The notes below the pieces were generated by a model. That model did no database searches and was not told the DNA's origin. It was given only the letters and a program-made list of their open reading frames with translations. A program made the position numbers and the translations under genes. Below are positions 1 to 28,045 of a stretch of 64,000 nt of DNA, in pieces. Each line of letters opens with the position of its first letter. Within the stretch, counting starts at the first letter, position 1. The DNA comes from Liolophura sinensis. Its lineage: Eukaryota > Mollusca > Polyplacophora > Chitonida > Chitonidae. The stretch lies in contig NC_088297.1 in the NCBI RefSeq assembly GCF_032854445.1, positions 13,687,039-13,751,038 of the forward strand, written 5' to 3'.

Positions 1-140
1 ACCTGCGGCCGGATGGTCGACTTCCCTCGGATTCCGGGTTTCCTCCCACCATAATGCTTACTGCCGTCGTATAAGTGAAACATTCATGAGTACCGTACAG
101 TGTGAAACACCAATGAAATAAATCAATCAGTCAATCAGCT
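1..140 (+). mobile_element. SINE, 3' part (cut by window edge)
   Basis: This matches the body and tail of the SINE at 317-579: the 'tttcctcccaccataatgct' stretch, the 'gtcgtataagtgaaa' stretch and the 'aaacaccaatgaaataaat' tail. The 5' half lies outside the window or is missing. It is diverged, so it is an old copy. Confidence 0.8.
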
Positions 141-316
141 ATTTAGTCTCCTGTTTTGCTTCCCGGCATGTTCGACTTCAGCTCATGTACACTGGTTTGG
201 CTGAATGACGAAAGGCGGTAGCTTCTCTTCCTGGACACTCGAGGTTTTTCGATCCATAAATCTGACCCCCGTTTTAGCAGTAAAAAATTCTTGCTTACAG
301 TGTCAAATAACCAGAT

Positions 317-579
317 CCTCGGTGGCTCAGTCGGTTAGCGCGCTAGCGCAGCGTAATGACCCAGGAGCCTCTCACCAATGCGGTCGCTGTGAGTTCAAGT
401 CCAGCTCATGCTGGCTTCCTCTCCGGCCGTAAGTGGGAAGGTCTTGCAGCAACCTGCGGATGGTCGTGGGTTTCCCCCGGGCTCTGCCCGGTTTCCACCC
501 ACCATAATGCTGGCCGCCGTCGTATAAGTGAAATATTCTTGAGTACGGGGTGAAACACCGAACAAATAGATAAATCAAA
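317..579 (+). mobile_element. Full-length tRNA-derived SINE with perfect 14-bp target-site duplication
   Basis: The head is tRNA-like: an A-box-like 'ggctcagtcggttagcgc' and a B-box-like 'gagttcaagtcc', as expected for internal RNA polymerase III promoters. A conserved body containing 'ggtttccacccaccataatg' and a short A/T-rich tail follow. The 14-bp direct repeat tcaaataaccagat flanks it at 303-316 and 580-593, the mark of target-primed retrotransposition. The body resembles MetaSINE-type elements reported from molluscs (from memory, not searched). Confidence 0.9.
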
Positions 580-773
580 TCAAATAACCAGATAGGTAAA
601 TCAACTCATCTGAACTCAAACTGTAGCTATTGACTTAAACAATCTTCGAAACAAATGATACAATAAAAAGCCAAAAATGACAAAAAGTTATTTACAAAAA
701 GAGTTTATTCGGAGAAGAGAATTTCTTCAAAATAAAAGGTGTATAGTAAGCGTAGGAGACACTAAGGAAATTT

Positions 774-1001
774 ATCTGTTAAATTTAACGGAAAGTCCGT
801 TGTTTGAGTGAGCTAGAATGTTTTCTTTTATTGCAGCAGATTATTCTGTTAAATAGAACACATTCATATTCTGTGTAAATTCAACATAAATATTCTATTA
901 GACTGAGATGATATGTTCAATATGACACAAAATTGTGTTACAACAACAGAATACATCCAGGCATCCCTCAAGCAACAGGCTTTCTGTTAAATTTAACAGA
1001 T
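774..1001. mobile_element. Short MITE-like element with about 35-bp terminal inverted repeats
   Basis: The left end begins atctgttaaatttaac and continues with a gaaagtccgttg-like stretch. The reverse complement of the right end reads almost the same, with about four mismatches over 35 bp. There is no coding capacity. The interior (860-955) is similar to 2105-2205, so this is a dispersed non-autonomous DNA transposon family. Confidence 0.7.
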
Positions 1002-2220
1002 TAGTTTTTGGAGTGTAGGAGTAGGGTTATATGCCAGTACCGGTACAAAAGGCTGGATCTGTAAAGGAATATTTTGTAAGATGGTGCTGGAGCAGGAAAG
1101 CGCTATCGGTTATTCTTAGCCGCTGTGTAGTAAAAAGGAATATGGGTTATTGAGTTAGATCATTAGTTAATATTTATCAGTGCCACCAGTAGGCCTTCAG
1201 CCAGTTCTTCAACCAAAATGGAATATCGATAAGAGACCTGGATAGGCGTGTAACGTTGTCTGTAGAGAGAGATAATAATACAAATGTAGGTGAATGGACA
1301 ACAAATGCAGGTGAGATCGTCCATATCAATAGCTCTGGCTGGTTCAGTGGTGTAAAACGTGGGTTCCGCGACAGATCAGATTATTCGTATTCAGGTATTA
1401 GATCAGCTTTACTCTAGGAAGCTATGTCCATTTTTCTCCATCCGTAAACTTGGTGGCCCTCGTATAAGGGAAATATTACCAGGAATCAAATATACTAATA
1501 AATGATTTCTATACCGACTAAGAATTTGTAACGCTTGTTCCAACTTGTTCATTATGTTTAAAGGTTGATAGATCACCTTGGTATTATTTAGTTGGCAATT
1601 CCAGTATTTCAGGATAGTAGAAAATGTCGTTCCTGGTAATTATGAATGATACACTTTCAAAGAAATGGTTGAAATTCACACTAACGGTACAAAGTTTGTT
1701 TGTGTTTATTTATTTCTTTTTGGACTGGTTGTTTAGCGTCATTTTCAATGCTATTTCATTGAAACAACAGGTTGTTACAATTTTATGGTTGCAAGAGGTT
1801 AAGTGTAAATGTAATGTAAAGGGAGATTAGTAAGTATGCCATCTGCAACAGACAGCCTAAGCGGCCATATCAACTGCGAGGAATGTCTGGGATTCCCCGT
1901 CCGGGGCTGGGCATGGGCCAATATCTCGTGTGTTCAAATGATTTGCAGACATATGCTACGAAGCGCAAGCGATCAGCTGTGGTGTAGTGCCTCTGACCTC
2001 CCTTTATCTCACACGTATCACCAGCTTTGCCTTACACCCAGTGTCACTTTTCACCCGCTTTGTGAAGTTACACGTGTGTAGACAAAATTCTTTTAAAAGT
2101 AACACACATATTCTATTGATTCAACGTAACGATTCCATTAGACTAACAGGATACTGTGTTGAATATTACACAAGACTGTGTTATAATAACAGAACACATT
2201 CTAGAAAGGTTTATTTCAGA
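1002..2220. other. No gene seen; a diverged partial copy of the 774-1001 element at 2105-2205
   Basis: No domain, splice-compatible exon or long conserved frame was recognised. A short SINE-tail-like piece may lie at about 1445-1500. Open frames here look like chance. Confidence 0.5.
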
Positions 2221-2221
2221 A

Positions 2222-2440
2222 AAGGTTCATCTGGGAAATGGTTAATCTGGCATAATCTTCATCTCGCAAAATGCTCATCTAGGAAATGGTTAATCCGGCA
2301 TAATATTCATCTTGTAAAATGCTCCTCTGGGAAATGGTTAATACGGCAAAATATTCCTCTGGCAAAATGTTGTTCTGTAAAATAGCTAATCTGCCAAAAT
2401 TTGCATCTGACAAAATGTTCATATAGTAAAATGCACATCT
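2222..2440. repeat. Minisatellite, about 48-bp monomer, about 4 copies
   Basis: Motifs such as 'gggaaatggttaat' and 'gcaaaatg' recur, with starts at about 2233, 2281 and 2329. Later copies decay. It lies just beyond the 3' end of the left gene. Confidence 0.8.
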
Positions 2441-2986
2441 GACTAATTGTTTATTTTACAATATATTCTCCAAGGAAAATATTGATCTTGCAAAATGTAC
2501 AGCAGACGAAATAGGTCTCTTACAAAAATGTCCATAGGGCAATATTTGATTATTTTGACTTATGATTAGCACGGTGCTAAAGATGTTTTCACATGTGTTG
2601 CAGTGGCTAAGTGTCTGAGGGGAGGACACCGGAGTGCCCGGGGTAAACGTTTTCTGGGTACCCACAAACGGTTCGCCAGTATCAATTTTTCAACTCGTCC
2701 ACCAGTTAAACAAGCTCATTAATTAACTAATGACCAACCGATTCATCGACCAGAAATCCAATCATCCAGTTATTTGACTATTAAACAGCTCATCAGAATA
2801 AACAAACAAGATAAGTTTCAAACTTTGAGAAATTAGTTTACTGTTTCATTTGGTTTGAACATTTTTTTTTCAGATGATTTCATTCTTAAAATGTATTTTC
2901 TGTTCATACATGTATACATCAGTAAAGGTCGGTGAAGAAATCTTGAGTCTTCGCCCGGGATGGTGTCGATGGCTGTACACTGTCTG

Positions 2987-18098
<15,112 letters not shown>

Positions 18099-18169
18099 AT
18101 TGTCCGTGATTAACTTGCAGGCAACTCTTGCGTCCGTGAAGTGTATATTGCGGCAAGCTGGATGACAAC

Positions 18170-18175
18170 TTTATA
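18170..18175 (-). promoter_or_regulatory. TATA box of the left gene
   Basis: The minus strand reads CTATAAAG. Transcription would start about 30 bases downstream, near 18140, leaving a 5' UTR of about 40 nt. This is consistent but not proof. Confidence 0.55.
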
Positions 18176-18599
18176 GTGGTCAAGGTGCTACATAGTGCCT
18201 ATTATGCATCAACCCACGCCCACTGCGCATGACCGGGTCATGTGACTCAACTGCCTGCTGCACGTAGCTTGTAATCGTAGGCAGTTTTATGTCGGATAGC
18301 AGCACACGCAACATATCTAAACTCTGCAATGCAATTTAGCAATGTTTCAAGTTTTTAGTTTTACGCAGTATCTGTGAGTTTCCTTTTCCTTTGCACTCCA
18401 TGTTCATAAAGCCTACACACGACCAACTGCTTCTTTTTAAGTGTATACTTTGAATACAATATGTATGCCACGCCTTAAATGACCCCTGTGCTGCGGTCTG
18501 TTAAATACAATCATAAACGCCCTGACAGAGCATTCACCCATATGTCACGACCTAGATACTGGAGTTCATGATGATTTGGTTCTGCTTTCTGAGGCTTAT

Positions 18600-19350
18600 A
18601 GCAGCCAATTATTCAAGCTATTTTTGTTATGAAAATAGAGCTTTCATAGTGCTACGTAGAAACGCCATCTGTGAGCATTTGTTCAAACACAATATATTCG
18701 CTATTTAGCCCTGCTATCATAGCGCTAGAAGCTAACTATGCAATAAGATGTCTGTGCGGATTTGTTGAAAGGGCAATGTATTGGGTGTTAATATCGCTTT
18801 ACAAAAGCTAACTGTAAAAGATTTATTTATTTATTTGATTGATGTTTTACGCCGTACTCAAGAATATTTCACTTATGCGACGGCGGCCAGCATTATGACG
18901 GGAGGAAACCGGGCAGTGCCCTGGGGAAACCCACGACCATCCGCAGGTTGCTGACAGACATTCCCACTTACGGCCGGAGAGGAAGCCAGCATGAGCTGTA
19001 CTTGAACTCACAGCGACCGCATTGGTGAGAGGCTTCTGGGTCATTACGCTGCGCTAGGGCGCTAACCATCTGAGCCACGGAGGCCTCCAACTGTCAAAGA
19101 GGCATTATCTTCCTGGAAGAGCAATATATTCGCAATTCGCGCTGCTATAATAGCGCTATGTAGCACTGTGAGAGCACTAGAGACGTTCTGTGTGGATTTG
19201 TTGAAAGGACAAAATATGAGTTTTTATGGCTGCTATCATAACGCTAAGTAGAAGCTATCAAAGAGACGTTCTGTGCATATTTGTATATATAAAGGAGAAT
19301 ATATTCGCTATTAGAGAAGCTAATGTAGAAGCTAACTATCAAAGAGGCCA
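18600..19350. repeat. Degenerate tandem repeat interrupted by a SINE
   Basis: Phrases 'aatatattcgctatt', 'ctgctatcatagcgctag', 'gaagctaactatc' and 'tctgtgcggatttgttgaaag' recur on both sides of the SINE at 18820-19087. The period is roughly 80-130 bp. Confidence 0.65.
18820..19087 (-). mobile_element. Full-length SINE
   Basis: The minus-strand head is ggaggcctccgtggctcaga, followed by a full body and an AAAT tail at the left end. It is inserted into the degenerate tandem repeat. Confidence 0.9.
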
Positions 19351-19379
19351 GCTGTGCAGAATGGTTTAGATAATATATG

Positions 19380-20750
19380 TGCCTATGGGCGGACTTTCCA
19401 CAAGAGCGGTATATTAAGAGAGGTGGTGTTCTCGTACAAAAGTAAGCGGAATGAGTATCTTGGCTAAGAATAGGCGAGAGTGCAGAGATTACCCAGGCAC
19501 CAGAAGCACCTGCACTCTTCACTGAATGACGTAACTCCACCATTGGGCAGCAGCCTCAATAACAACATTCCCATAACCTGTTCCTTCCATGCAGATTGGC
19601 CGAACTAAAAATGGTCCAATGGCAATAACACAAATTGACAAAAAAGGACATTTTCAGGGTTTACCATACTTCGGCCGCCATTTCGGTTTTGTGTTTTGGC
19701 TGATAAAAGACTTGGCCTCAAGTTCAGAGTCTATGGTGTACGTTCATAATGATGTTAAAGGCAGCAGGGTGGAGACAGACTCACCAACTGCTCTGATAGA
19801 GGCTCGAAAAATGGGATTATTTTTCATGAAAAGACTTTACTGCCATGGACCCTTTTAGTTCAGCTAAACTCGCTATATTTATATGTACTTAAGCAAGAGA
19901 TCACACTGTTGAGGTTGATTTGTGCTAGGGAAGTTTTAAAAGAAAAGACAACGCAAGACCAAATGTATATATATGCATGGATAATATCCCTGAGAAACCA
20001 GTCTATTCATTCGTGGGGCATTAGGCATGTTTAACCCAGAAATCTGATCTGTTATGGTACTAATACGTATGTTTACTTAGAAATCTTAAGGCACACAATT
20101 TAGAATTCAGTTTATTACATAATAAATACTCCTGAAAACTGATCTTAATAAACTCAATTGAAATTAACAGGAAAAAAAAGTTGGATGAGTAGGGAAAGAA
20201 TAGACTGACAAATTACAACAGTAAAACGTTACGTTACATTTGGTAACAAACAACACAGCAAACAGCACCGCAAACAGCACAACAAACAGCACAGCAAACA
20301 GCAAAAGTACATAAGACATTATCCCATCCAATGAGAGACGGTCCCAAGGGTTGCCAAGGCCCCGCAAGCTCTTGTATCCTATAGAGTTGTAATGCTCTGG
20401 GTCTCTTTTAAGAGGAAAACAAACTGATATACGGTATATTTTGAGGCATATTTTGTTATTGCATTGCCTTATACTTTTGTGTATGTATTGTTGCTTTCCG
20501 TCAAAATACGTGGTATGTCAGTATTTATTTACACAAATACTGTATGCAGATAAAGTGAACAATGTTCACTACATATACATTGACCGAAGTACAGTAATCA
20601 GACCCGTGGTTGGCAGAGTGCAGAGCGTCGTACAAAAGCAAACGGTATAACTATTCCAGATAATTATAAGCGAGAGTGCAGGAATCGCTCAGGCACCAGA
20701 AGCCAACATTAATGTTGTCATTTTGCCATTGCTGGCTGCCAGTGTCAATG
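19380..20750. other. Non-coding; two diverged copies of a dispersed sequence plus a short tandem repeat
   Basis: About 19400-19560 and 20580-20760 share 'cgtacaaaagtaagcgg', 'gcgagagtgcag', 'caggcaccagaagc' and 'gcagcctcaat'-like phrases in direct order. Between them, 20245-20305 is a run of caaacagcac-type repeats. The open frame at 19589-19858 (plus) has no recognisable domain. Confidence 0.5.
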
Positions 20751-22519
20751 AAAATGAAAGGTCAAAATTTTGTTGTAGGGTTGCTCGGCGTATGAGGAGT
20801 TTTCATTCGAACATGACAGCTGAAGTTGAGATTTTTCATGTTTCAAGTCTTCTAATGTACTAGCTAGTTTAAGAAGGCTTGGTCGGATTTATCAGTGATA
20901 ATATATGGGCACTCCTTAAAAGAAAAACAACTGAGAAATCTGTAAGTATGTACAGAACACCAGCGCTAGCTGCTCGAAAGTTAGTGAGTTTCACATCACA
21001 TAGTATTGCTTTAACATAGACCAATATAACAGATTTATATCAGACCCAGCTTAGATCCACGAACGAAATTTTACCCAAAACAATAAAGTAAATCTTAACT
21101 TATATTTGGAATTCACCACTTCCCTAAAAACGTTTGAAATATAAATTTGTAAAAGTCAGCATGGGCTAACCATCTTTCAACAGTAATCTAACAATTTAAA
21201 CTTTTGAAAGTGAAACCAGCATCTGGCATGTCTGGTATTTAAACTCCCGGGTGTCAGGTGATAGGCTGGAAGAATTTGACATGGTGAAAGAGGCTTTGTT
21301 GTTGTTCTTTCACCACTTTTTTCTATTATGACGGCATCCCCTCGATAAGCTTTCACAAGTCAGTATCCATGAAGTTATTTCTGTGCCCAGAAACTTGTTT
21401 ACGTCTACCGTGAAATACATTTATGAAACATGCACTGCATACTTTACACTATAACTATTTTCTAAGGCCATGTTGTTTCAACTCCTGTCAGTGTGATTAA
21501 CTGAGATTCCAGCGACCTTTGTAAAGTTCAACTTGATTCTGCCGTGAATCATGCACATTTATACAGAAAAGTTCACAAAGCGGCGAACGATAGTAATTTA
21601 GGGTATTTAATAGTCACACACCCAATCAACGATGGATTATCTCCCTTTTGCTACTGCGCTCTACATGAGCAAACCACGAGCTCGATACATGCAGTACTTT
21701 TTTCAGATAATCCCATCATAGAACATTTTGTTTAAACTGAAAGACAGCACCTCCCTAATGTTTATGTCCACTGAAAGACTACCATTCAAGGTATCTTAAA
21801 CTGGCATTACATATTTTTTAGATTTTTTTTTTAAAACAGTGAAAATTTAGTGAAACTTCGTCTTGACACAGTTTCAGCACGTCTCAATTATCGAGAGCAA
21901 GCTGACGTCACATTTTCTCTACCCCTCTAACATCGAATGTATTTTCCGTATGATAGTCTACGCAGTAGTCTGTCGCCGATAAAAGTTGTGGACGGCTATG
22001 AAGGCCCAAGTGGTAAATAGCTTTCTCGGAAAATGGACATACTATATATGAGAATGTTTATTCCACTGTTTGAACTGTTGATACAGTTGGCCTACTATAT
22101 CTTTTACAAGGAACTGTATCAACCCTGTTTGAATAGCCTGCAGATGCACGGCCGAGGTACTCCTGGTTCTGGTTGTAGCCCATTGACGGGTTTGCTTGTG
22201 ATTTTGAGCTCTGTTAAATGTTTACAAAATTACGATAAGATTGTTGTACAACTAGATTCATGATCAATTCTGAAACAAATGGAAATAATTCTAAGCACCA
22301 CTGGGGCTGCATGATCCAGGCACTCGACTGTCGCAGGATTTTATGCTTCTGTTGTGTAGTGGTGGCTTCTAAGATGAGAGCAGTGCTGACCTAGTTAATG
22401 CCGACGCCAGAGAAAGCCCCTCGGCTTGAACTCGGCGTTTCAATAAGTTTACTGTATTTTATAAAAGAAAACAGAAAAAATCCTTTGTATGCAAGAAAGA
22501 CAATGGAGTAAATTTTAAA
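20751..22519. other. No gene or clear repeat recognised
   Basis: The sequence is A/T-rich, and short open frames lack domain or splice context. Confidence 0.4.
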
Positions 22520-22596
22520 TCCTTCAGTTATATAAGTGAAATATTCTTGAGTACGGCGAAAAGCACCAATCAAATAAATAAATCAATAAATAAATA
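22520..22596 (+). mobile_element. SINE tail fragment
   Basis: Only the 3' end is present: tataagtgaaatattcttga, then gtacggcgaaaagcaccaat and an AAAT-type tail. Confidence 0.8.
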
Positions 22597-24473
22597 CTGT
22601 CTGACTTAATTGGTGATGGGCCTACCATCGTTCAACATTACACGACTTGTAAATCGAACGGATTTTACGTCTGTTGTGGTTCGTAAATGATAAAGACCTG
22701 TCCCACAATTAACAGTTTGTGAATTTGCCCTTCGGCTACACGTAACTAATTTGTTGTAAACAATCTCAAAATGATGTCTTATGAAGTAGTTCCGTGTTAT
22801 CATATGTCACTTCATGGAGTGAATGGGTACGACTACGTCACAGCTTAAGATGCGCAATCTGACAGCAACGTGTTAGATTGGATAGAATTCCCAAGATGGC
22901 TGTCTCGATTCACAACAGCCATGTGTGAAATATTGCCATTTTCTTCTAAATAATATTCGGTGAAACCACACTAAAATAACAAACTTTTTAGAAAGCTTGA
23001 ATAGCCTGCTTTCAATTGAAATGTTTCATCCAGGCGATGTATTCTCCTATAAGGCCTAGAGTTCGATCTAAGCGTTAAATCCGACATCCATATACCATTC
23101 GTAAACAATGAAGTGGCGTTCCAAACTGATAATAGCCAAGGCCATTGGAGCACCTGCATTGGTCGTACACAGTGTCATATGATTGTCTACAATGTACGAG
23201 TTTAGTAATACCAGTAGGCCAATGATACACATGAGTATTAGTGGTGTCTGACATGCTCAAGGTAGAATACATGGGTGTTGGACCTGATGTCATGGTGTTC
23301 TGTAATTCATCATAAAGACCCGTTACAATTGACCGCCCGATTAACAAACAAGTAAAGGAACACATACCATATAGTATCACCGAGGTTCACATTATTCATG
23401 AAAAACCGCCAGTCTTTTACAAAAAGTTGTTTTGAATAGACAAACGGCGAAGAAAATGGAGCGGCTGAACATTTCTAACATTAAAAAGTTCCCGAAGGAA
23501 AAATGTGTCGTATGTGTCTACAGAAAACAGCGAGACAGGTGATCTGAAAATTAATGTCAATAATAGTTGCCTAACATTTTTGACAAGTCCCATGATACAG
23601 TAGGACATTTTTGGGGTCTGGAAGCGATGTGAACAGAGTCCAATGTAGGGGCATGTTTGAGATGGTGGTAATTGTCACGGATTTACCAAAGTAGTTCCAC
23701 TTTTAGAGTGCATTGTTGCGGTGTGCTTTAGCCTCTCCATAGGTTTTCTTCTATTTCGGTATGTAAACCCGACTACAGCTTCGTTATTGTGAAGCGCTAT
23801 ATTTAATTCATAAAATACCGGTCAAATTATGTAGCTTTGCAATAAAAATTTTGTGTTATCTGTTCACACTCCTTAGGTTGCATGATTACATGCACTCTAA
23901 GGACTCCTGCGTCGTCACATGACTGAAAAATTGTTAAGTACGACGTTACATCCCAATCACTCACCCACTCACTCCCTCACTCACTTTAGCTGCATGGTTC
24001 AAAATTGTCGCATTTCAAGAGATTAGGCCAAGCCATGATTTAAAAAAAATGTTTTTCGCGGGTAACGATAGGGCTCGTGGCAAGTGAAAAAGCTGACGGG
24101 CTGGTAAAATTCGAAAGCTACTAGTTCTCTGTAGCTAGGGAAAATTTTGGTAGGAATCTATTTTCGTAAAACTATTAAGGTTCTTTCCATATTTGTGAGT
24201 TCGTGTATTTTGCGTGGAAGATTCTGTAGATTCTGCTACATATTTTTGGCTTCAGAACGGGCACCTGTGTTCATCAGCAGACGTCCCTGGCCCTGACGGA
24301 ACTCGTACACTTCGCTAGCCTCGTAATTTGTCACGTAAATATATATGAGTAATGACCATTAAAGGTGGAGAAAACATAAAAATAACATAAAGTTCAGATA
24401 AAAGGTGGCGAAAAGTTGTTCCTAAATGTGGTCTTCAATATTTTTTCCGATTTTTCCTTAAGAAGAAAAAGGC
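22597..24473. other. Non-coding; possible tail of a second repeat family at 23925-23985
   Basis: No exon was recognised. The 'gaaaaattgttaagtacgac' phrase followed by cactcacccactcactcc-type repeats resembles the stretch at 9810-9895 and a short piece at 13390-13410. Confidence 0.4.
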
Positions 24474-24835
24474 ACTTGAACTAATTTTGGTATGGTGGGT
24501 GTTTGGGACCACCTTTTGGTATTTATAGTCTTGTTTAATAATTTCATAAATGAGGATGTAACAGAGGTTTAATAAATAAACTGTTCTTTTCAGCTAACAA
24601 ATGTATTAAACCTCAGTTTGGGTCATATTTATATTTTTAACATGTTCATAAATATTATCATAATTTTGGTTAAATGCATATGTTTTGATATAAACAACAA
24701 ATTCATATTCAAAAAAATTTATTAGACAAGCATCACATCCTTATTTAGAACATTATTATGCAACAACGATAAATACCAAAACTTGGTGCCAAATACCCAC
24801 CATACAAAACTATTTTCAAATGCTCTAGAAGAAAA
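24474..24835. mobile_element. Foldback element, arms about 90-100 bp
   Basis: The left arm (about 24474-24565) has 'ttggtatggtgggtgtttgg', 'ttttggtatttat' and 'aaatgaggatgt'. The right arm (about 24735-24835), reverse-complemented, gives the same phrases in order. The interior is A/T-rich and non-coding. Confidence 0.75.
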
Positions 24836-26217
24836 AAAATCACCCCCCCACACCTCCCCCCAAAATATTAAAGATCATATTTGCAAATAAGTTTTGACGC
24901 TCTTCCATCTGATTGTGGCATCATTTTTGTGATTGCTTCTCCTTTAAGTTTTTAACAAGGTACGAGGCCGTCTAGTCATAGGATTCTGGCTTACAGTGGT
25001 GGTCCTACTTCGGTCTTCAAAACAGAAAAGTTTTATTTCAGTTACATGTGTCATTTTATTTATTTAGAAGAGGGTGACGGTGGAAGGTATTTACATCAGG
25101 AGCATAGGCGTCAGTATGACAATGTGACGGGGAAGATCGCACACGATCATTTATGAAAGAAGGGGTGGAAGGAACACCTATATGTGTGCCGCTGAGAAAA
25201 ATGATATGCAGTGTCGGCGTTCGGCATGCTTTGAGTTTCTTCTAGAAAGCTGAATTTTAAGTACCACACCAGTTTTATTATGCTGAAATCGTCATTTGTT
25301 ACTGGTTTCAAATAATATTCAAGTAGAATCATTTAACCCAGACTGAAGCCAGGTCACGTAGGTCAGTAACTTAATTCTTTGACGGCTGCTAGCTCACTCA
25401 ACTTAGCAGTTTCCAGTGTTTTTCTTGGGTGCATTCGAATTTTATGTACGAAACACATACGCCTGACTTAAATTGACTTGCAAGTTTATCTCAAGTGACA
25501 TTTGAATGCAGTTCTATCCATGAGTGATCAGAATTGTTCTTTACCAAAAAAAAAAAATGCAAAATTGTTTGCATAGAGATCTCCAGGCCTACATGTACCT
25601 TGGTGTGTTAACCGAGGTGAAATTTTCGGCTAGCGAAATTTTATGACGGCTTATAATCCTCAGTTGCACTGCACAACAATCAGACCCCCTTTAAACCCAT
25701 GGGTTCTAGTTTAACCTTAACGACCAGACTTCGATTTCAAAACTCTCGGATACAATGAAACATCACACACACGGTAAATATAGTTGTACATGTAATGAAG
25801 AAAGCCTTGTTGCGTTTGACGTTAATTTAACGGGGACGTATTTTCGCGAATACCGATATACAATTAACAACGAAATTCCGATAATTCGTAGTTTATAAAG
25901 CATAGTATAGGAATCGTAGTATATAAAGCATAAACATTCCAGGTGGATACGTCTTTACATGGTACGTCTTGCTAAGCGTCCAGCTTCTCCGAGAGAACAT
26001 TTGAGTCGTTATCGACACATAAGTAGTTGATTTTTTTGGTAAATGTAATATAATTAAACACGTACTGAACTGAGAGTAAAACCAGGGCAGCGGATGAGAA
26101 TATGATAGCTGGATATATTTGATAGCTTGTGATAGCTTGTGATAGCTTGTGATAGTTTGTGATAGCCACTCTCACAAGTGGAAACCAGCTAAGTTAGATT
26201 GTTTAATCAATTCACAT
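24836..26217. other. Non-coding; small 10-bp tandem repeat
   Basis: At 26121-26160 gatagcttgt is repeated four times, the last copy with one change. Nothing else was recognised. Confidence 0.5.
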
Positions 26218-26470
26218 GGGGCCTCCGTGTCTTAGTTGGTTAGCGCGCTAGCGAAGCGTGATGACCCAGGAGTCTCCCACCAATGTGGTCGCTGTGCGTT
26301 CAAGTCCGGCTCATGCTGGCTTCCTCTCCGGCCGTATGTGGGAAAGTCTGCCAGCAACCTGGTTTTCCCCGGGCTCTGCCCGGTTTCCTCCCACCATAAT
26401 GCTGGCTGCCGTCGTATAAGAGAAATACTCTTGAGTACGGCGTAAAACATCAATCAAATAAATAAATAAA
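26218..26470 (+). mobile_element. Full-length SINE with 9-bp target-site duplication
   Basis: It has the head gggcctccgtgtcttagttg, a full body with a small internal deletion in the middle, and an AAAT tail. The repeat aattcacat lies at 26209-26217 and about 26469-26477. Confidence 0.9.
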
Positions 26471-26819
26471 TTCACATACGTTGACTTACGTGGCCAGTTG
26501 GAGGAGAATTAGGGGAATCCCCAGATCAGTGGGGACATTTGTTCGTGACAAAAAGCGAACGGGAGAATATTTTTGAGTGTATATATACGGCATATTTTAA
26601 TGGTAACATGCAAATTGCCCCTATACTATTACGTGGGCTCCCCAAGTCGTCGGACCATAACGATTGAATTTTTCGAAATCGAAGGAGACTCATTACTGGA
26701 GTGTTTTTTTTTTATGTAGCTTCACTTCAATGTAATTATAAATATATGTAAGAGGAGTATAATTTAGCGATAGGCAAAATCAGCAGTTGAATTGCTTTCA
26801 GCTTGGCTTTATTACTGTC

Positions 26820-27610
26820 AAATATATGTTCTGTAGTCTATCTCTTTTAACTAATGGCCTATATTCAGCTGTTTGTAAAATCAGCCATACTCGTTAATGA
26901 CAAGCTCTATACATTGATATGTTGTACGTCTATTTTATTGCAAGGAAAATGGAGTTAAAACACTTTATTCTACGCCATAATGTTGAACTCCACCAGAACT
27001 TATGGAATCGAGTTATCACATAATTATTCAAACGAAAAGTGGCACGCTGGACAAAGGCCGCGGAGAGTAATTTTCTTTTACAATAACTGCACCAAGATGC
27101 TCTCAGAACAAACTCCACGCAAAAATACAGCCTACACTAGTGTCTCAGTGAATGTACTAAATGGTTGTTTTTCTGTAACAGAATTTCCTACCATCAATCT
27201 CTACAACCATATTGACATGAGATCGTGTACTACAAGAGATAAAATAAACTTCATTTATAAAAGTTATATTATACTATTTATATATTATATTATGTTATAT
27301 ATAATGTCAAATATGGCAGTCAGCAACTAGGTTTAGGTTAAAAGTGGATAGTCGTAGGTAACTAATGTCCCCCTTCGTCAAAACATCTAATTATGACGTC
27401 ATCCGAGTTTTTGCCGTCGAAACCGAGCTTAGACAGTTTAGCTTAATAAATTAGACAATTTTTTTCTAACTTAATTTTCTGTGCACGAATATAAACTTTG
27501 AACATGTATCCATGTATGGATGTTGTGGTGTTACCTGTAACGGGCAAAAGGCGATTTTGGCAAAGAGTATGGCGGATTTTACAGGTAGCTGAATATATGC
27601 TACCGAATTA
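26820..27610. mobile_element. Long-TIR foldback element, copy 2
   Basis: The left end has 'tattcagctgtttgtaaaat' followed by cagccatactcg. The right end gives the same in reverse complement (about 27555-27610). The interior matches 3880-5900 and, inverted, 33660-34080. There is no coding frame. Confidence 0.65.
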
Positions 27611-27844
27611 AAACCCGAATGCACCCAGCCATAAATGAAGTATCCAGTCATAAAGACACAATTTCAGCCAGTCATGGACATGCAAAAACGGAGGATTACT
27701 ACCACCACGAATGTGACAGCTGTCGAGCAAATTTGGACAAATCGGCACTGTACTAAGGGGAGATAATTCTGTATTGGATTTGAAAGATAAGGGGTGTTAG
27801 TCTGCCCGAAAAGGGGGAACAGCTTCTGGTTATTATTTATTTTT

Positions 27845-27985
27845 ACATGACGGCGGCCAACATCACAGTGGGCGGAAACCGAACAGGGCCTTGAGGAAAT
27901 CTAAGATCATCCACAAGTTGCTGATAAATCTTCCCTCCACGTGCGATCGGAGAAAAAACCAGCCTGAGCTGTGCTTGCAACTTTA
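27845..27985 (-). mobile_element. Diverged, 5'-truncated SINE
   Basis: Minus-strand body from the caagcacagctcagg region to the cgccgtcatg region; head and tail are lost or heavily changed. It immediately precedes the 44-bp minisatellite. Confidence 0.75.
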
Positions 27986-28045
27986 GGTTAAGAGTTATGT
28001 CCACATTTATTCAATCATAAATTACGCAACGTCTGTGTGAACACG

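Noticed and set aside
317-420. tRNA gene
   Set aside because: The tRNA-like head is part of a SINE with body, tail and target duplication, present in many diverged copies.
19589-19858. 89-residue plus-strand frame as a gene
   Set aside because: No recognisable domain, splice context or second copy.
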